From: Collinsella aerofaciens
Lineage (GTDB): Bacteria > Actinomycetota > Coriobacteriia > Coriobacteriales > Coriobacteriaceae
Assembly: GCF_015555045.1 (NCBI RefSeq)
Contig: NZ_JADNJQ010000002.1
Coordinates: forward strand, 55,513-119,512
Direction: 5' to 3'
Length of the DNA: 64,000 bases
In this document: in pieces, positions 27,051 through 34,965 of the stretch
How positions within the stretch are numbered: the stretch's first letter is position 1
Layout of the letters: each line of letters opens with the position of its first letter
Notes under the pieces: generated by a model
Databases searched by the model: none
The model's input: the letters and a program-made list of their open reading frames with translations, nothing else
What the model was told of the DNA's origin: nothing
Program-made: the position numbers and the translations under genes

Positions 27051-27177
27051 GGGACCCGATGGGTTTCCCTCTGAATGCATTCCGCAGCACGAAGCCCCCT
27101 TATCCGCAGCTCTGAAAGAGCAGGATAAGGGGGCTTCAAGTGCGAGGACGCATTCAGAGGGAAACCCGTCGGGTCCC
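27051..27177. repeat. Nested palindrome with internal terminator stem
   Basis: Outer arms 27051-27078 and 27150-27177 match as a 28-bp inverted repeat with one mismatch. An inner 15-bp perfect stem (27091-27105 with 27123-27137, GAAGCCCCCTTATCC) lies inside. GCATTCCGCAGCACG and TGCGAGGACGC sit between them, matching the modules of the 24582-24696 element. It fills most of the larA-ppc gap and probably terminates ppc (minus strand). The remaining 26782-27050 holds the larA promoter region and an imperfect GC-rich hairpin near 26908-26935. Confidence 0.85.
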
Positions 27178-27200
27178 GGTGAGAGCCACAGGGCTATCGA

Positions 27201-30014
27201 TTACCCCGTGTTTTGCAAACCTGCCGAGACGCCGGTCACAGTCGAAAGAATCAGGCTCATGTACTCGGCCTTCTTCTCCTCGGCCATCTCGTCCTGGTTC
27301 ATACGCACCTCGCGAAGGGCGCGGACCTGGGCGATAGACAGGGCGTCGACGTAGGGGTTGCGCACACGAACGGCGCAGCCGAGCACGCGACGACGCTGCA
27401 GCGGCCACTCGTCACCGACGATGGCAAGGACCCACTTACGCGTGAGCTGCATCTCGGTGAAGACCTTCTCGGACAGATCCTGCCGATCGCCCAGGTGCAG
27501 ATACATCTTGGCGATGCGCTGATCGGTCTTAGCGATCGACATCTCGATGTTGTCGATAAAGGTGCGGAAGAACGGCCACTCCTGGTAGGCAGCCTTAAGC
27601 TGGTCAAGGTCGCCCAACTGCTCGCAGGCGGTGCCCAGGCCGTACCAAGCGGCCAGATTGATGCGCGCCTGGCTCCAGCTGAAGATCCACGGAATGGTAC
27701 GCAGGTCGTCGAGCGACTTGGCGCCCAGGCCGCGCTTGGCGGGACGCGAGCCGATCGGCAGCAAGCCGACCTCGGTCAGCGGCGTCACGGTCGAGAACCA
27801 CGGTGTAAAGTCCTCGGTGTTCAGCAGGTCCAGATAGCGCTCGTGGCTTGCGGCGTTGAGCTTCTCGGCCATATCCCAGAACTTCTGCGTGGTCTCGGTG
27901 TTGGTCTTCTCGACACTCGGGGCCGACTGCAAAAGCGTTGCAGCGGCAACGGACTCAACATGGCGCTGAGCCAGCGTGCGGTTGCCGTAACGGGCAAAGA
28001 TGACCTCGCCCTGCTCGGTGAGCTTAAAGAAGCAGTTGACCGAACCCTTGGGCTGCGCCAGCACGGCCTTGTTGGCCGGGCCGCCGCCACGGCCCACGGC
28101 ACCGCCGCGACCGTGCATGAGCACCAGATCGATATCGTTCTTCTCGGCCCACTTGGCGATACGCTCCTGCGCGGAGTGCAGCGCGAGCATGGCCGTGGTA
28201 GGACCGGCATCCTTGGAGGAGTCGGAGTAGCCCAGCATGACCTCCATGCGGCGGTTGGTCTGGGCAAGGCGCTTTTGCACCACGGGCAGCGTAAGCATCT
28301 GATCGAGCACGTCGACGCAGCCCTCGAGGTCCTCGAGCTGCTCGAACAACGGGATCACGTCGAGCTCGGGGACATCCTCCTCGTGTGCAAAGGACAGGTG
28401 CGCCAGCTCAAAGACGTCGGCCACATGCTGAGCGCTCTTGGTAAACGAGATGATGTAGCGGTGCGCCATCTTCTTGCCGTAGCGCTTTTGGATGGAGCCG
28501 ATAGCGCGGAAGGTATCGATGACCTCGCGCGTCATGGGCTGCAGGTCGCCATGGATACCGTTCTCGTGGATATCCTTAAGGGCGCGGGCATGCACCACGG
28601 AGTGCTGACGGAACTCCATCTCGACCATATGGAAGCCGAAGGACTCGACCTGCCAGATGATGGTTTGGACCGGGCCGTAGGCAGCACGGACGGCACCGCA
28701 GGCGGCCAGCGAACGCTGGACGACGCGCAGGTCATCCAGGAACTCGTCGGCGCTGTGGTACATGGTGTCGGTGATACGACGGACGGTGGCGTTCAGGCGG
28801 TCGGCCATGACGAGCATGACGGCGCGATGCGGCTCGTGCTCGGAGATCAGCTCGGCGCGGGCCGTGTAACGAGGGCTCATCTCGACCTGATGGTTCCACA
28901 GGTTAATGAGCTCGGCCGACGGCTTGCTGTAGGTAGCCTCGAGCGTGAGGTTGCGGCCGATGTGGCGGCACTTGTCCTCGAGCTTGAGCACCATGTGCGT
29001 AAAGTACTTGGCGGCGACCTCACGGCTCACCTTGGCGGTGACGTTGGGGTTACCGTCGCGGTCGGAACCGATCCAGCTGCCGGGATGGAAGAACGCCGGG
29101 CACAGCGGCGGCACAGTACCGGCCTTGTCGCCCAGCACCCAATCGTCAAAACGACGATAGATAACGGGGATAACGTCGAACAGCGTGTTATCGAAGATGT
29201 CGATGATGGTATCGGCTTCCTCGACCGGCGTGGGCTTCTTGAGCGCGATGGGACTCGTACGCACCAGGGCGTCGATCTCCTGCAGCATATGGCGCTCGTT
29301 CTCCACCAGGTCGGAGCCGCCCAGACGCGGACGCTCCTCCAGCAGGTTGGAGATACGGCGGATCTTGCCCTCGACGGCCTTACGACGGGCCTCGGTGGGA
29401 TGTGCGGTAAAGACAGGGTGGAACTCGAGCTTGTCGAGCAGCTCGTTGGCACCCTCGACACCCAGCTCATTCACCAGCTGGTGATAGGCAACGGTAAGCT
29501 CGTTGGCAGGATCGACCTCGGTATCGGTCGACGCACCGGCCTCGCGCTCGCGCAGCTGCGCCACACGGTAGTTCTCCTCCGACAGGTTTGCCAGATGGAA
29601 AAAGCTCGTAAAGGCGCGAACGATGACCTGCTGCTTATCGAGCGGCAGGCTGTCGATCAAATCGACGACCTCACGAAATGCCACGGCAGTGGGCTCGTCG
29701 GCGGTGGGCACGCCCTGCTCGTCGACGGCTTCGTCGGCAGCGCAGGTACCGGGGTTGCCGGCATTGACCACAATCTCGGCTGTCAAAATCTTGTCGAACA
29801 GGTCCGCGATCTCGGGATCATACTCGCTAAGCACACGGCGCTCCAGGCGCAAGAACAGCGCCAGATTGTCGCGCAGCTCCTCGGGGATCTCGATCTCGGC
29901 GAGACGCTCCCTGGACTCGGCATTCGAGCCGATTCGGTTAACGAGGCGGTTGACCACGGCAGCGACGCGCGCCGCGGCTTCGGGTACAGACTGGTTGCTT
30001 AGGTTCTCAGCCAC
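27201..30014 (-). CDS. ppc: Phosphoenolpyruvate carboxylase
   Basis: Ppc adds bicarbonate to PEP to form oxaloacetate, replenishing the reductive branch to malate and fumarate in anaerobes. The GTG at 30014 with GGGAGG at good spacing is preferred; ATG 30026 is almost touching its Shine-Dalgarno. The protein has about 937 residues. Motifs seen are the catalytic His in FHPVFTAHPTEARRKAV (near residue 205), GSDRDGNPNVTAKV, VMLGYSDSSKDAG, the essential LMHGRGGAVGRGGGP loop, and the invariant C-terminus GLQNTG. It is monocistronic. Two AAATACTTT-type repeats lie upstream (30073-30127). Confidence 0.96.
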   Translation of the reverse strand: MAENLSNQSVPEAAARVAAVVNRLVNRIGSNAESRERLAEIEIPEELRDNLALFLRLERRVLSEYDPEIADLFDKILTAEIVVNAGNPGTCAADEAVDEQGVPTADEPTAVAFREVVDLIDSLPLDKQQVIVRAFTSFFHLANLSEENYRVAQLREREAGASTDTEVDPANELTVAYHQLVNELGVEGANELLDKLEFHPVFTAHPTEARRKAVEGKIRRISNLLEERPRLGGSDLVENERHMLQEIDALVRTSPIALKKPTPVEEADTIIDIFDNTLFDVIPVIYRRFDDWVLGDKAGTVPPLCPAFFHPGSWIGSDRDGNPNVTAKVSREVAAKYFTHMVLKLEDKCRHIGRNLTLEATYSKPSAELINLWNHQVEMSPRYTARAELISEHEPHRAVMLVMADRLNATVRRITDTMYHSADEFLDDLRVVQRSLAACGAVRAAYGPVQTIIWQVESFGFHMVEMEFRQHSVVHARALKDIHENGIHGDLQPMTREVIDTFRAIGSIQKRYGKKMAHRYIISFTKSAQHVADVFELAHLSFAHEEDVPELDVIPLFEQLEDLEGCVDVLDQMLTLPVVQKRLAQTNRRMEVMLGYSDSSKDAGPTTAMLALHSAQERIAKWAEKNDIDLVLMHGRGGAVGRGGGPANKAVLAQPKGSVNCFFKLTEQGEVIFARYGNRTLAQRHVESVAAATLLQSAPSVEKTNTETTQKFWDMAEKLNAASHERYLDLLNTEDFTPWFSTVTPLTEVGLLPIGSRPAKRGLGAKSLDDLRTIPWIFSWSQARINLAAWYGLGTACEQLGDLDQLKAAYQEWPFFRTFIDNIEMSIAKTDQRIAKMYLHLGDRQDLSEKVFTEMQLTRKWVLAIVGDEWPLQRRRVLGCAVRVRNPYVDALSIAQVRALREVRMNQDEMAEEKKAEYMSLILSTVTGVSAGLQNTG

Positions 30015-30072
30015 GTTTCCTCCCATTCCTCCTTCTATGCACGTAACATGCGGTATTCATTATAGGCGCTTG

Positions 30073-30127
30073 AGAAATACTTTCGACACTGATTGCGCTT
30101 TACCACACAAAAGTATTTTCTGCATTG
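30073..30127 (-). promoter_or_regulatory. Pair of related repeats upstream of ppc
   Basis: AAATACTTTCGACACTG (about 30074-30090) and AAAGTATTTTCTGCATTG (about 30110-30127) are similar directly repeated sequences spaced about 36 bases apart. AGAAATACTT and AAGTATTTTCT can also pair as an inverted repeat. They could be an operator pair in the ppc promoter. Confidence 0.3.
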
Positions 30128-30177
30128 CAAAGGTTTTTGCCCTAAATGGTCGTATTTCTCGGTGGGCGGCATACGTA

Positions 30178-30213
30178 AACGGGGGCATTCCGCATAAAAG
30201 CGAAACACCCCCG
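30178..30213 (-). terminator. Probable terminator of hisS
   Basis: ACGGGGGC ... CACCCCCGT stem with a partly paired interior (TTCCGC/GCGAAA), followed on the minus strand by TTTACG. Confidence 0.6.
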
Positions 30214-30272
30214 TAACAATCGCTCTCCATGAGCTGAACTTTTTAGTGAGTCCACAGCTCAAAAATCATGCG

Positions 30273-31586
30273 CTACAGGCGCTCGCGAACCGCCTCGACC
30301 ACGTTGGCCAGATCGACGAGGACCTCGTCATGGCTCTGCATGTCGCGTACCTTGACCTTGCCGGCGGCGAGCTCGTCGCCGCCCAGGACTAGGATGAGCT
30401 TAGCGCCCACCTTGTCGGCCTGCTTAAACTGAGCCTTGAGCGAACGACCCTGGTAGTCGGCCTCGGTCACGATACCTGCAGCGCGAAGCTCCTGCGTAAT
30501 GGCAAAAACGTTCTGGCGCAACTCCTTGCCGGCGTTGGCGACGTAGACACACGGGGTCTCATCGGCGCCCAGGTCACTGCCAAAAGCCTGCAGGGCCAGC
30601 AGGGCGCGCTCAAAGCCGACAGCAAAGCCGACGCCGGCCGTAGGCTTGCCGCCCTCGAGCTCGACCAGGCCGTCGTAGCGACCGCCGCCACCGATGGAGC
30701 CGACACCGGCGCCGGGGGCCTCGACCTCAAAAACGGTGCGGGTGTAGTAGTCCAGGCCGCGCACCAAGGTGGGATCCTCGACATACTCGATGCCGGCGGC
30801 ATCCAGATAACGCTTGACCTGCTCGTAGTGCTCGCGGCACTCGTCGCACAGGTTGTCGCCCATCAGCGGGGCCTCGGCCATGATCTCGCGGCAGTGGTCG
30901 TTCTTGCAGTCGAAGGCGCGCAGCGGGTTAAGTTCGGCGCGCTCGCGGCACTCGTCGCACATCTCGTCGGCGTGATCGAGAATGAACTGCTTGACCTGCT
31001 CGCGATAGGCCGGACGGCACTGGGCATCGCCCATCGAGTTAATGAGCAGACGAAGCTTGGAAAGATCGAAGCCCAGGCGCTTGTAGAACTCCATGAGCAT
31101 GATGATGCACTCGGCGTCGGCAGCCGGATCGGGAGCGCCGAGCCACTCGATGCCCACCTGGTGGAACTGACGCAGGCGGCCCTTCTGGGGACGCTCGCCG
31201 CGGAACATGGCCTCGGCGTAGTAAGCCTTAAACGGCGTGGAGCCCTGGGGCACCAGGTTGTTCTCCACGACGGCGCGCACCACACCGGCCGTGCCCTCGG
31301 GACGAAGGGCCAGACGCTGCTTAGGCTTGAGCTTGGTATCGGTGCCTTCGGTAAAGACGCGCTCCAGGTTGGCGCCGCTAAACACGCGGAACATCTCCTT
31401 GCGCACGACGTCGGTCGACTGGCCGATGCCGTGGACAAACACGTCCACCTGCTCGATCGCGGGCGTCTCGATGGGCTTAAAGCCAAACGGCTCGAATACG
31501 CTGGCCGCAATCTGCTGCATCTTTTGCCAGGCGCGCATCTCGGCGCCGATAAGGTCGCGGGTTCCCTCCGCCTTCTGTGCCTGCAT
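30273..31586 (-). CDS. hisS: Histidyl-tRNA synthetase
   Basis: The class II synthetase charges tRNA-His. ATG 31586 (MQAQKAEGTRDLIG) with AAAGGTG 7 bases upstream gives 437 residues; the TTG two codons earlier is less likely. Motif 1 lies in FKPIETPAIEQVDVF, motif 2 in MFRGERPQKGRLRQFHQVGIE, the histidine-A loop in RGLDYYTRTVFEV, motif 3 in PTAGVGFAVGFERALL, and the anticodon-binding domain covers the last 100 residues. An insertion with CDECRERAELNPLRAFDCKND-type cysteines is normal for this family. Monocistronic. Confidence 0.96.
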   Translation of the reverse strand: MQAQKAEGTRDLIGAEMRAWQKMQQIAASVFEPFGFKPIETPAIEQVDVFVHGIGQSTDVVRKEMFRVFSGANLERVFTEGTDTKLKPKQRLALRPEGTAGVVRAVVENNLVPQGSTPFKAYYAEAMFRGERPQKGRLRQFHQVGIEWLGAPDPAADAECIIMLMEFYKRLGFDLSKLRLLINSMGDAQCRPAYREQVKQFILDHADEMCDECRERAELNPLRAFDCKNDHCREIMAEAPLMGDNLCDECREHYEQVKRYLDAAGIEYVEDPTLVRGLDYYTRTVFEVEAPGAGVGSIGGGGRYDGLVELEGGKPTAGVGFAVGFERALLALQAFGSDLGADETPCVYVANAGKELRQNVFAITQELRAAGIVTEADYQGRSLKAQFKQADKVGAKLILVLGGDELAAGKVKVRDMQSHDEVLVDLANVVEAVRERL

Positions 31587-31651
31587 GGGCAAACACCTTT
31601 CTTTTGTATCGCGTCATAGATAGTGGACATTATACGGCACAAAGCAGCAAC

Positions 31652-31711
31652 GCGGCGGCGCGTCTGACCGAACGAGGGTATGGGGACTCGTTCGGCCAGA
31701 TGCGCCGCCGC
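31652..31711. repeat. 25-bp inverted repeat upstream of hisS
   Basis: Arms 31652-31676 and 31687-31711 are reverse complements with two mismatches and a 10-base loop. The arms include GCGGCGGCGC and GACCGAACGAG. It could end the upstream MFS/M20 transcript. Confidence 0.75.
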
Positions 31712-31721
31712 TGTTTGTGAC

Positions 31722-31777
31722 CCGTTTTCCTCCGTCCCCTTCGGATCACGTGATCTGTTGGGGACGGAGGAAAACGG
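31722..31777. repeat. 18-bp inverted repeat of the CCGTTTTCCTCC family
   Basis: CCGTTTTCCTCCGTCCCC at 31722-31739 pairs perfectly with 31760-31777; the 20-base loop contains GATCACGTGATC. The core recurs at about 5423-5440 and in the palindrome at 40113-40200. Confidence 0.8.
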
Positions 31778-31778
31778 A

Positions 31779-32198
31779 TCATTTCGTAGGCCCGTGACCG
31801 CCTTGGAAACCGAATGATGGTACGAGCATCCATTCGGCTTCCAGGGCGGCCACAAACAGAACGGGGCAAACAGAAAAGAGCACGTAGACCTGCCACAGCT
31901 CACCGACAAAGCTCATGCCGGCAAGAACGGCAGAGGTGGCGATTACAGTGAGGGAGCCCAAAACGCGACCGCTTACTTTATCGGCAACATGACCGATCAC
32001 AAGTGAGCCGATAACGCTCACCACGGTGGAGATGGCGTTGGAGATGTTGTACTGCGCAAGCGTGATGCCCAGGTCGCTGACGACGAGCGGCTGAAACAGG
32101 CTCATGCAGTTAACGAAAATCGTGTAGCACGTGGCCATGATGACAAAGCCGGAAGCCACCACGAGCCAGCCGGGGAAGAACTTACGCTGCTGGGACAT
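31779..32198 (-). pseudogene. Truncated MFS transporter (N-terminal third)
   Basis: From ATG 32198 (AAAAGGAG upstream) the 139-residue frame starts as a normal major facilitator: FFPGWLVVASGFVIMATCYTIF, a first-loop region, then IGSLVIGHVADKVSGRVLGSL (the G-x-x-x-D-R/K-x-G-R motif of loop 2-3) and VYVLFSVCPVLF. It ends after four helices instead of twelve. The stop is formed by the first bases after the CCGTTTTCC palindrome, so the gene was cut off where that repeat now lies. It follows the M20 amidohydrolase by 39 bases, which it may once have served as importer. Probably non-functional. Confidence 0.75.
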
Positions 32199-32237
32199 AC
32201 TGCTCCTTTTTAAACAAACGAGTAGCAAGATTGGGTG

Positions 32238-33533
32238 CTACCGGTGGTCGGCGATGTAGCCCAAAGCGACGGCGGCATAAGCCGCGGCGCCAAGGGGAAG
32301 CTCGGCATCGCTAAAACGTGCCTTGGGATGATGCTGAGCAAAATGCTCGTCCGTATCAGTCACGGCAGCGCCCACGGTAAAGTACGCACTCGGGATCTCA
32401 CTCGAGATCAACGCGAAGTCCTCGCTCGCCATGGCGTGGAACTGCGGCAGGAAGGCGGCCTTGGGCAGCGTCGCACCCACATAGCCAAGCGAAGCCTGGG
32501 TCATGTCGTCATCGAGCACGAGCGGGGGAACATCCGAGAGCGTCTCGATGGTGGCCGGCGTACGATAGGTCGTGGCAACGCCGTTGACGACCTCCGCGAT
32601 GCGGGTCTTGAGGTGCTCCATGAGCTCGACGTCGAATCCGCGCAGCGTACCTTCGAGCACACAAGTGTCGGGGATGACATTTGCGGCCTGACCGCCGGCG
32701 AACTTGCCAACGGTAAGCGCAACCTCCTTGGCCGCCGGCACCTCGCGGGAGATGAGCTCCTGAAGCGCCAGATGCACATGGACGCCGGCCGTGATGGGGT
32801 CGATGCAGATCTCGGGGCTCGAGCCATGGCCGCCCTTGCCCTGAAGCGTGATGCGAAAACCGTACACGCCCGAGAGCGCCGGGCTGCCGTAGAGTACCAG
32901 ACCAAGCGGCGACTGGCTATTGACATGCATGGCAAAGGCGGCCTGGGGGCGTGGGTTCTGCAGCAGACCGTCGGCGATGGCAGCGCGTGCCCCCTCAAAG
33001 GTCTCCTCACCCGGCTGGAACAGCAGTTTGACGGTAGCATTGGCGTCGACAAGCTCGGCCTCGCGGGCCTTGAGCATACGAGCCGCACCAAGCAGCGCCG
33101 TCGCGTGCATATCGTGACCGCAAGCATGCATGCAGCCATTGGTGGATGCAAAGGGCTCGCCGGATTCCTCGGCAACGGGCAGGGCATCCATGTCGCCGCG
33201 GAGCATAATAACCGTACCGGCCTGTTCGTCCGCGCAGACGCCATTGCCCTGGGCCGCGGCGGCACCGGCGCCGACAAGGCTCACAACGCAGGAACCATCA
33301 ACGAGCGTGGTATGGGGGATGTCCATCTCGTCCAGACGTGCCTGGATATAGGCAGACGTCTGCGGAAGATTGTTACCGAGCTCGGGCATCTGGTGTAGAT
33401 CGTGTCGCCACGCAGCGAGCTCGTCTGCAAAAGCCTGAGCTTCTGCGACAAGACCGTCACCTATAGCGGTCTGCGCCGCTGTGGTAGCTTGAGGCGCTGG
33501 TTGCGGTTGAAAATCGGACAGTGCTGGTGCCAT
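32238..33533 (-). CDS. M20 family (M20D) amidohydrolase
   Basis: The 431-residue metalloenzyme starts at ATG 33533 with GGAGGGC upstream. Signature elements are ELAAWRHDLHQMPELG, LRGDMDALPV (metal and catalytic Asp), NGCMHACGHDMHATALLGAA (Cys/His ligands), FQPGEETFEGARAAI, the dimerisation domain starting GVYGFRITLQGKGGHGSSP, and FHAMASEDFALIS. These belong to the hippurate hydrolase / IAA-amino acid hydrolase / aminobenzoyl-glutamate group, which cleaves N-acyl amino acids. The gut substrate cannot be assigned. It is the first gene of a unit with the truncated MFS gene. Confidence 0.92.
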   Translation of the reverse strand: MAPALSDFQPQPAPQATTAAQTAIGDGLVAEAQAFADELAAWRHDLHQMPELGNNLPQTSAYIQARLDEMDIPHTTLVDGSCVVSLVGAGAAAAQGNGVCADEQAGTVIMLRGDMDALPVAEESGEPFASTNGCMHACGHDMHATALLGAARMLKAREAELVDANATVKLLFQPGEETFEGARAAIADGLLQNPRPQAAFAMHVNSQSPLGLVLYGSPALSGVYGFRITLQGKGGHGSSPEICIDPITAGVHVHLALQELISREVPAAKEVALTVGKFAGGQAANVIPDTCVLEGTLRGFDVELMEHLKTRIAEVVNGVATTYRTPATIETLSDVPPLVLDDDMTQASLGYVGATLPKAAFLPQFHAMASEDFALISSEIPSAYFTVGAAVTDTDEHFAQHHPKARFSDAELPLGAAAYAAVALGYIADHR

Positions 33534-33618
33534 AGATGCCCTCCAGTAACGTTTTTGCAGCAAGCACTTTGATAGCGTAAAGTGCAAGGTACAACTTTAA
33601 GGGCGATGCATAAAAAAT

Positions 33619-33636
33619 GCCGCCCCGGGAGGCGGC
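33619..33636 (-). terminator. Intrinsic terminator of the DMT gene
   Basis: GCCGCC / GGCGGC stem with a 6-base loop; ATTTTTTAT follows on the minus strand. Confidence 0.8.
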
Positions 33637-33654
33637 GCAACAAGTTGTTTACAA

Positions 33655-34632
33655 TTACGGGCGCGGCTTTTGGCGCAAGAAGTCGAAATGCGTCTCGCTC
33701 AAGATAATCGACAGGAAGATGAGCGCGAAGCCGGCGAGCAGACGCGAAGTGAGCGCCTCCCCCATCAGCAGCACCGAGAACAGCACACCCGAAGGCGATT
33801 CCATCGAAAGGAGCAGCGAGCCCGTCGAGGCCGGGACATGCGCCAGGCCGACGTTTTGGATGAGCAGGGCCACGCACGTACAGCCCACCGATAGAAACGC
33901 CATCACACCGATAAAGCTCGGCGTCCACACGGACAGCGGCGCTTGGGTCTCGAATAACAGCGACGAGATCAGGCTCAGCACGCCGTTGCCCACAAACATC
34001 CAAAACGTGATGACGTTGATATCCATCTTGCGACCGTATTTGGCCGTCACCGCCATCTGGATGGCGAAAAAGACCGCACCAGCCAGCGTAATGACGTCAC
34101 CGATGTTGAACTCGACGCTATCGAGCGCCACCAGGCCAATGCCCGCCAAGCACAGCAGCGCCGCGCCCAGGTTATAGCGGGTGAGTTTTTCGCCGCTCAG
34201 AAAATAGCTCGCGAACGGCACGAGGATGCAATACGTGCCCGTCAAAAAAGCATTCTTGCCCGCCGTAGTATGTGCCAGACCGACCGTCTGCAACGCATAG
34301 GCCGCCCACATGAGCACGCCCATACTCAGGCCAACGATCAGGTTGCGGGCATTGAAATGTGCAATGATGCGTTTGTGGAAGACGGCAAACATGACCAACG
34401 CTGCGGGCAGAAAGCGCACGTAGAGAAGTTCAAACACCGGAATGGTGTCGAGCGCGTCCTTCATGGTCGTAAAGGAGTAGCCCCAGACGACTGCCACCGA
34501 AAGTAGCAGGACTTTCCAGAACAGCGGCGAGCGAGCGCCGGCGCCGCGGAAGGTGCCACCCGCGCCCAAATCCTCACGGGCCACAGGGCTATCGGGCATG
34601 TTTTCGATTTCGTTGGCAGCGTATTGGGCCAT
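33655..34632 (-). CDS. EamA/DMT family exporter
   Basis: The 325-residue protein starts at ATG 34632 (MAQYAANEIEN) with GAGGATG upstream. After a cytoplasmic tail of about 40 residues come ten predicted transmembrane helices in two EamA repeats: LLLSVAVVWGYSFTTMKDAL and VITLAGAVFFAIQMAVTAKYG start the halves, and ESPSGVLFSVLLMGE is the typical glutamate-containing segment of the second repeat. Drug/metabolite transporters export amino acids or other small metabolites. No substrate can be deduced; it is monocistronic between terminators. Confidence 0.88.
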   Translation of the reverse strand: MAQYAANEIENMPDSPVAREDLGAGGTFRGAGARSPLFWKVLLLSVAVVWGYSFTTMKDALDTIPVFELLYVRFLPAALVMFAVFHKRIIAHFNARNLIVGLSMGVLMWAAYALQTVGLAHTTAGKNAFLTGTYCILVPFASYFLSGEKLTRYNLGAALLCLAGIGLVALDSVEFNIGDVITLAGAVFFAIQMAVTAKYGRKMDINVITFWMFVGNGVLSLISSLLFETQAPLSVWTPSFIGVMAFLSVGCTCVALLIQNVGLAHVPASTGSLLLSMESPSGVLFSVLLMGEALTSRLLAGFALIFLSIILSETHFDFLRQKPRP

Positions 34633-34708
34633 GGAACATCCTCGCACTCAATCTGGGCGTGGTGTCCGCACGCGTATGGCTGCGTGCCGCCTCATGGTCA
34701 AATAAAAA

Positions 34709-34738
34709 CGGGGCGCACCGGACCCCCGGCACGCCCCG
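34709..34738 (-). terminator. Intrinsic terminator
   Basis: CGGGGCG / CGCCCCG stem with further CCGG pairing inside; on the minus strand TTTTTATT follows. It lies downstream of the YhgE gene. Confidence 0.85.
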
Positions 34739-34826
34739 CTACTGTAGCAACAACCAAGCAACCCGCGCAATTCACCGCACTAAAGTACCGACTTGAATAA
34801 CCTCGATGTTTCGTCAACGTCAGCGA

Positions 34827-34925
34827 AAACGACCCTAAGCGAGCAAGGTGACGTGAAATGAAAGGGCGCTGACCTTCTGGTCGCGCCCTTGAAATTGAAC
34901 GTCAGATTGCCGCTTAGGGTCGTTT
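34827..34925. repeat. Nested palindrome with internal terminator
   Basis: Outer 15-bp perfect arms AAACGACCCTAAGCG (34827-34841) and 34911-34925. A middle stem 34843-34854 / 34899-34910 pairs 10 of 12 bases. A central GC hairpin AAGGGCG...CGCCCTT (34862-34890) forms the core. The layout repeats that of the elements at 24.6 and 27.1 kb, but with unrelated sequence. Confidence 0.8.
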
Positions 34926-34965
34926 GCAGCGTCGAGCCGTTACGCGGTTTGGTAAAACCGCGTAA

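Noticed and set aside
26782..27090. N-terminal extension of larA upstream of the TTG start
   Set aside because: The extra 103 residues have no counterpart in lactate racemases, run through a palindrome, and the TTG with a strong ribosome site brings His108, His174, Lys184 and His200 into register.
27213..30002. 929-codon open frame on the plus strand opposite ppc
   Set aside because: It is the antisense shadow of a fully motif-supported PEP carboxylase; composition is His/Gly/Val-rich as expected from GC-biased antisense codons, and no ribosome site or domain is seen.
30035..30262. 75-codon frame with repeated QCRKYF upstream of ppc
   Set aside because: The peptide repeat is just the translation of two similar DNA repeats; the frame crosses the hisS terminator and has no ribosome site.
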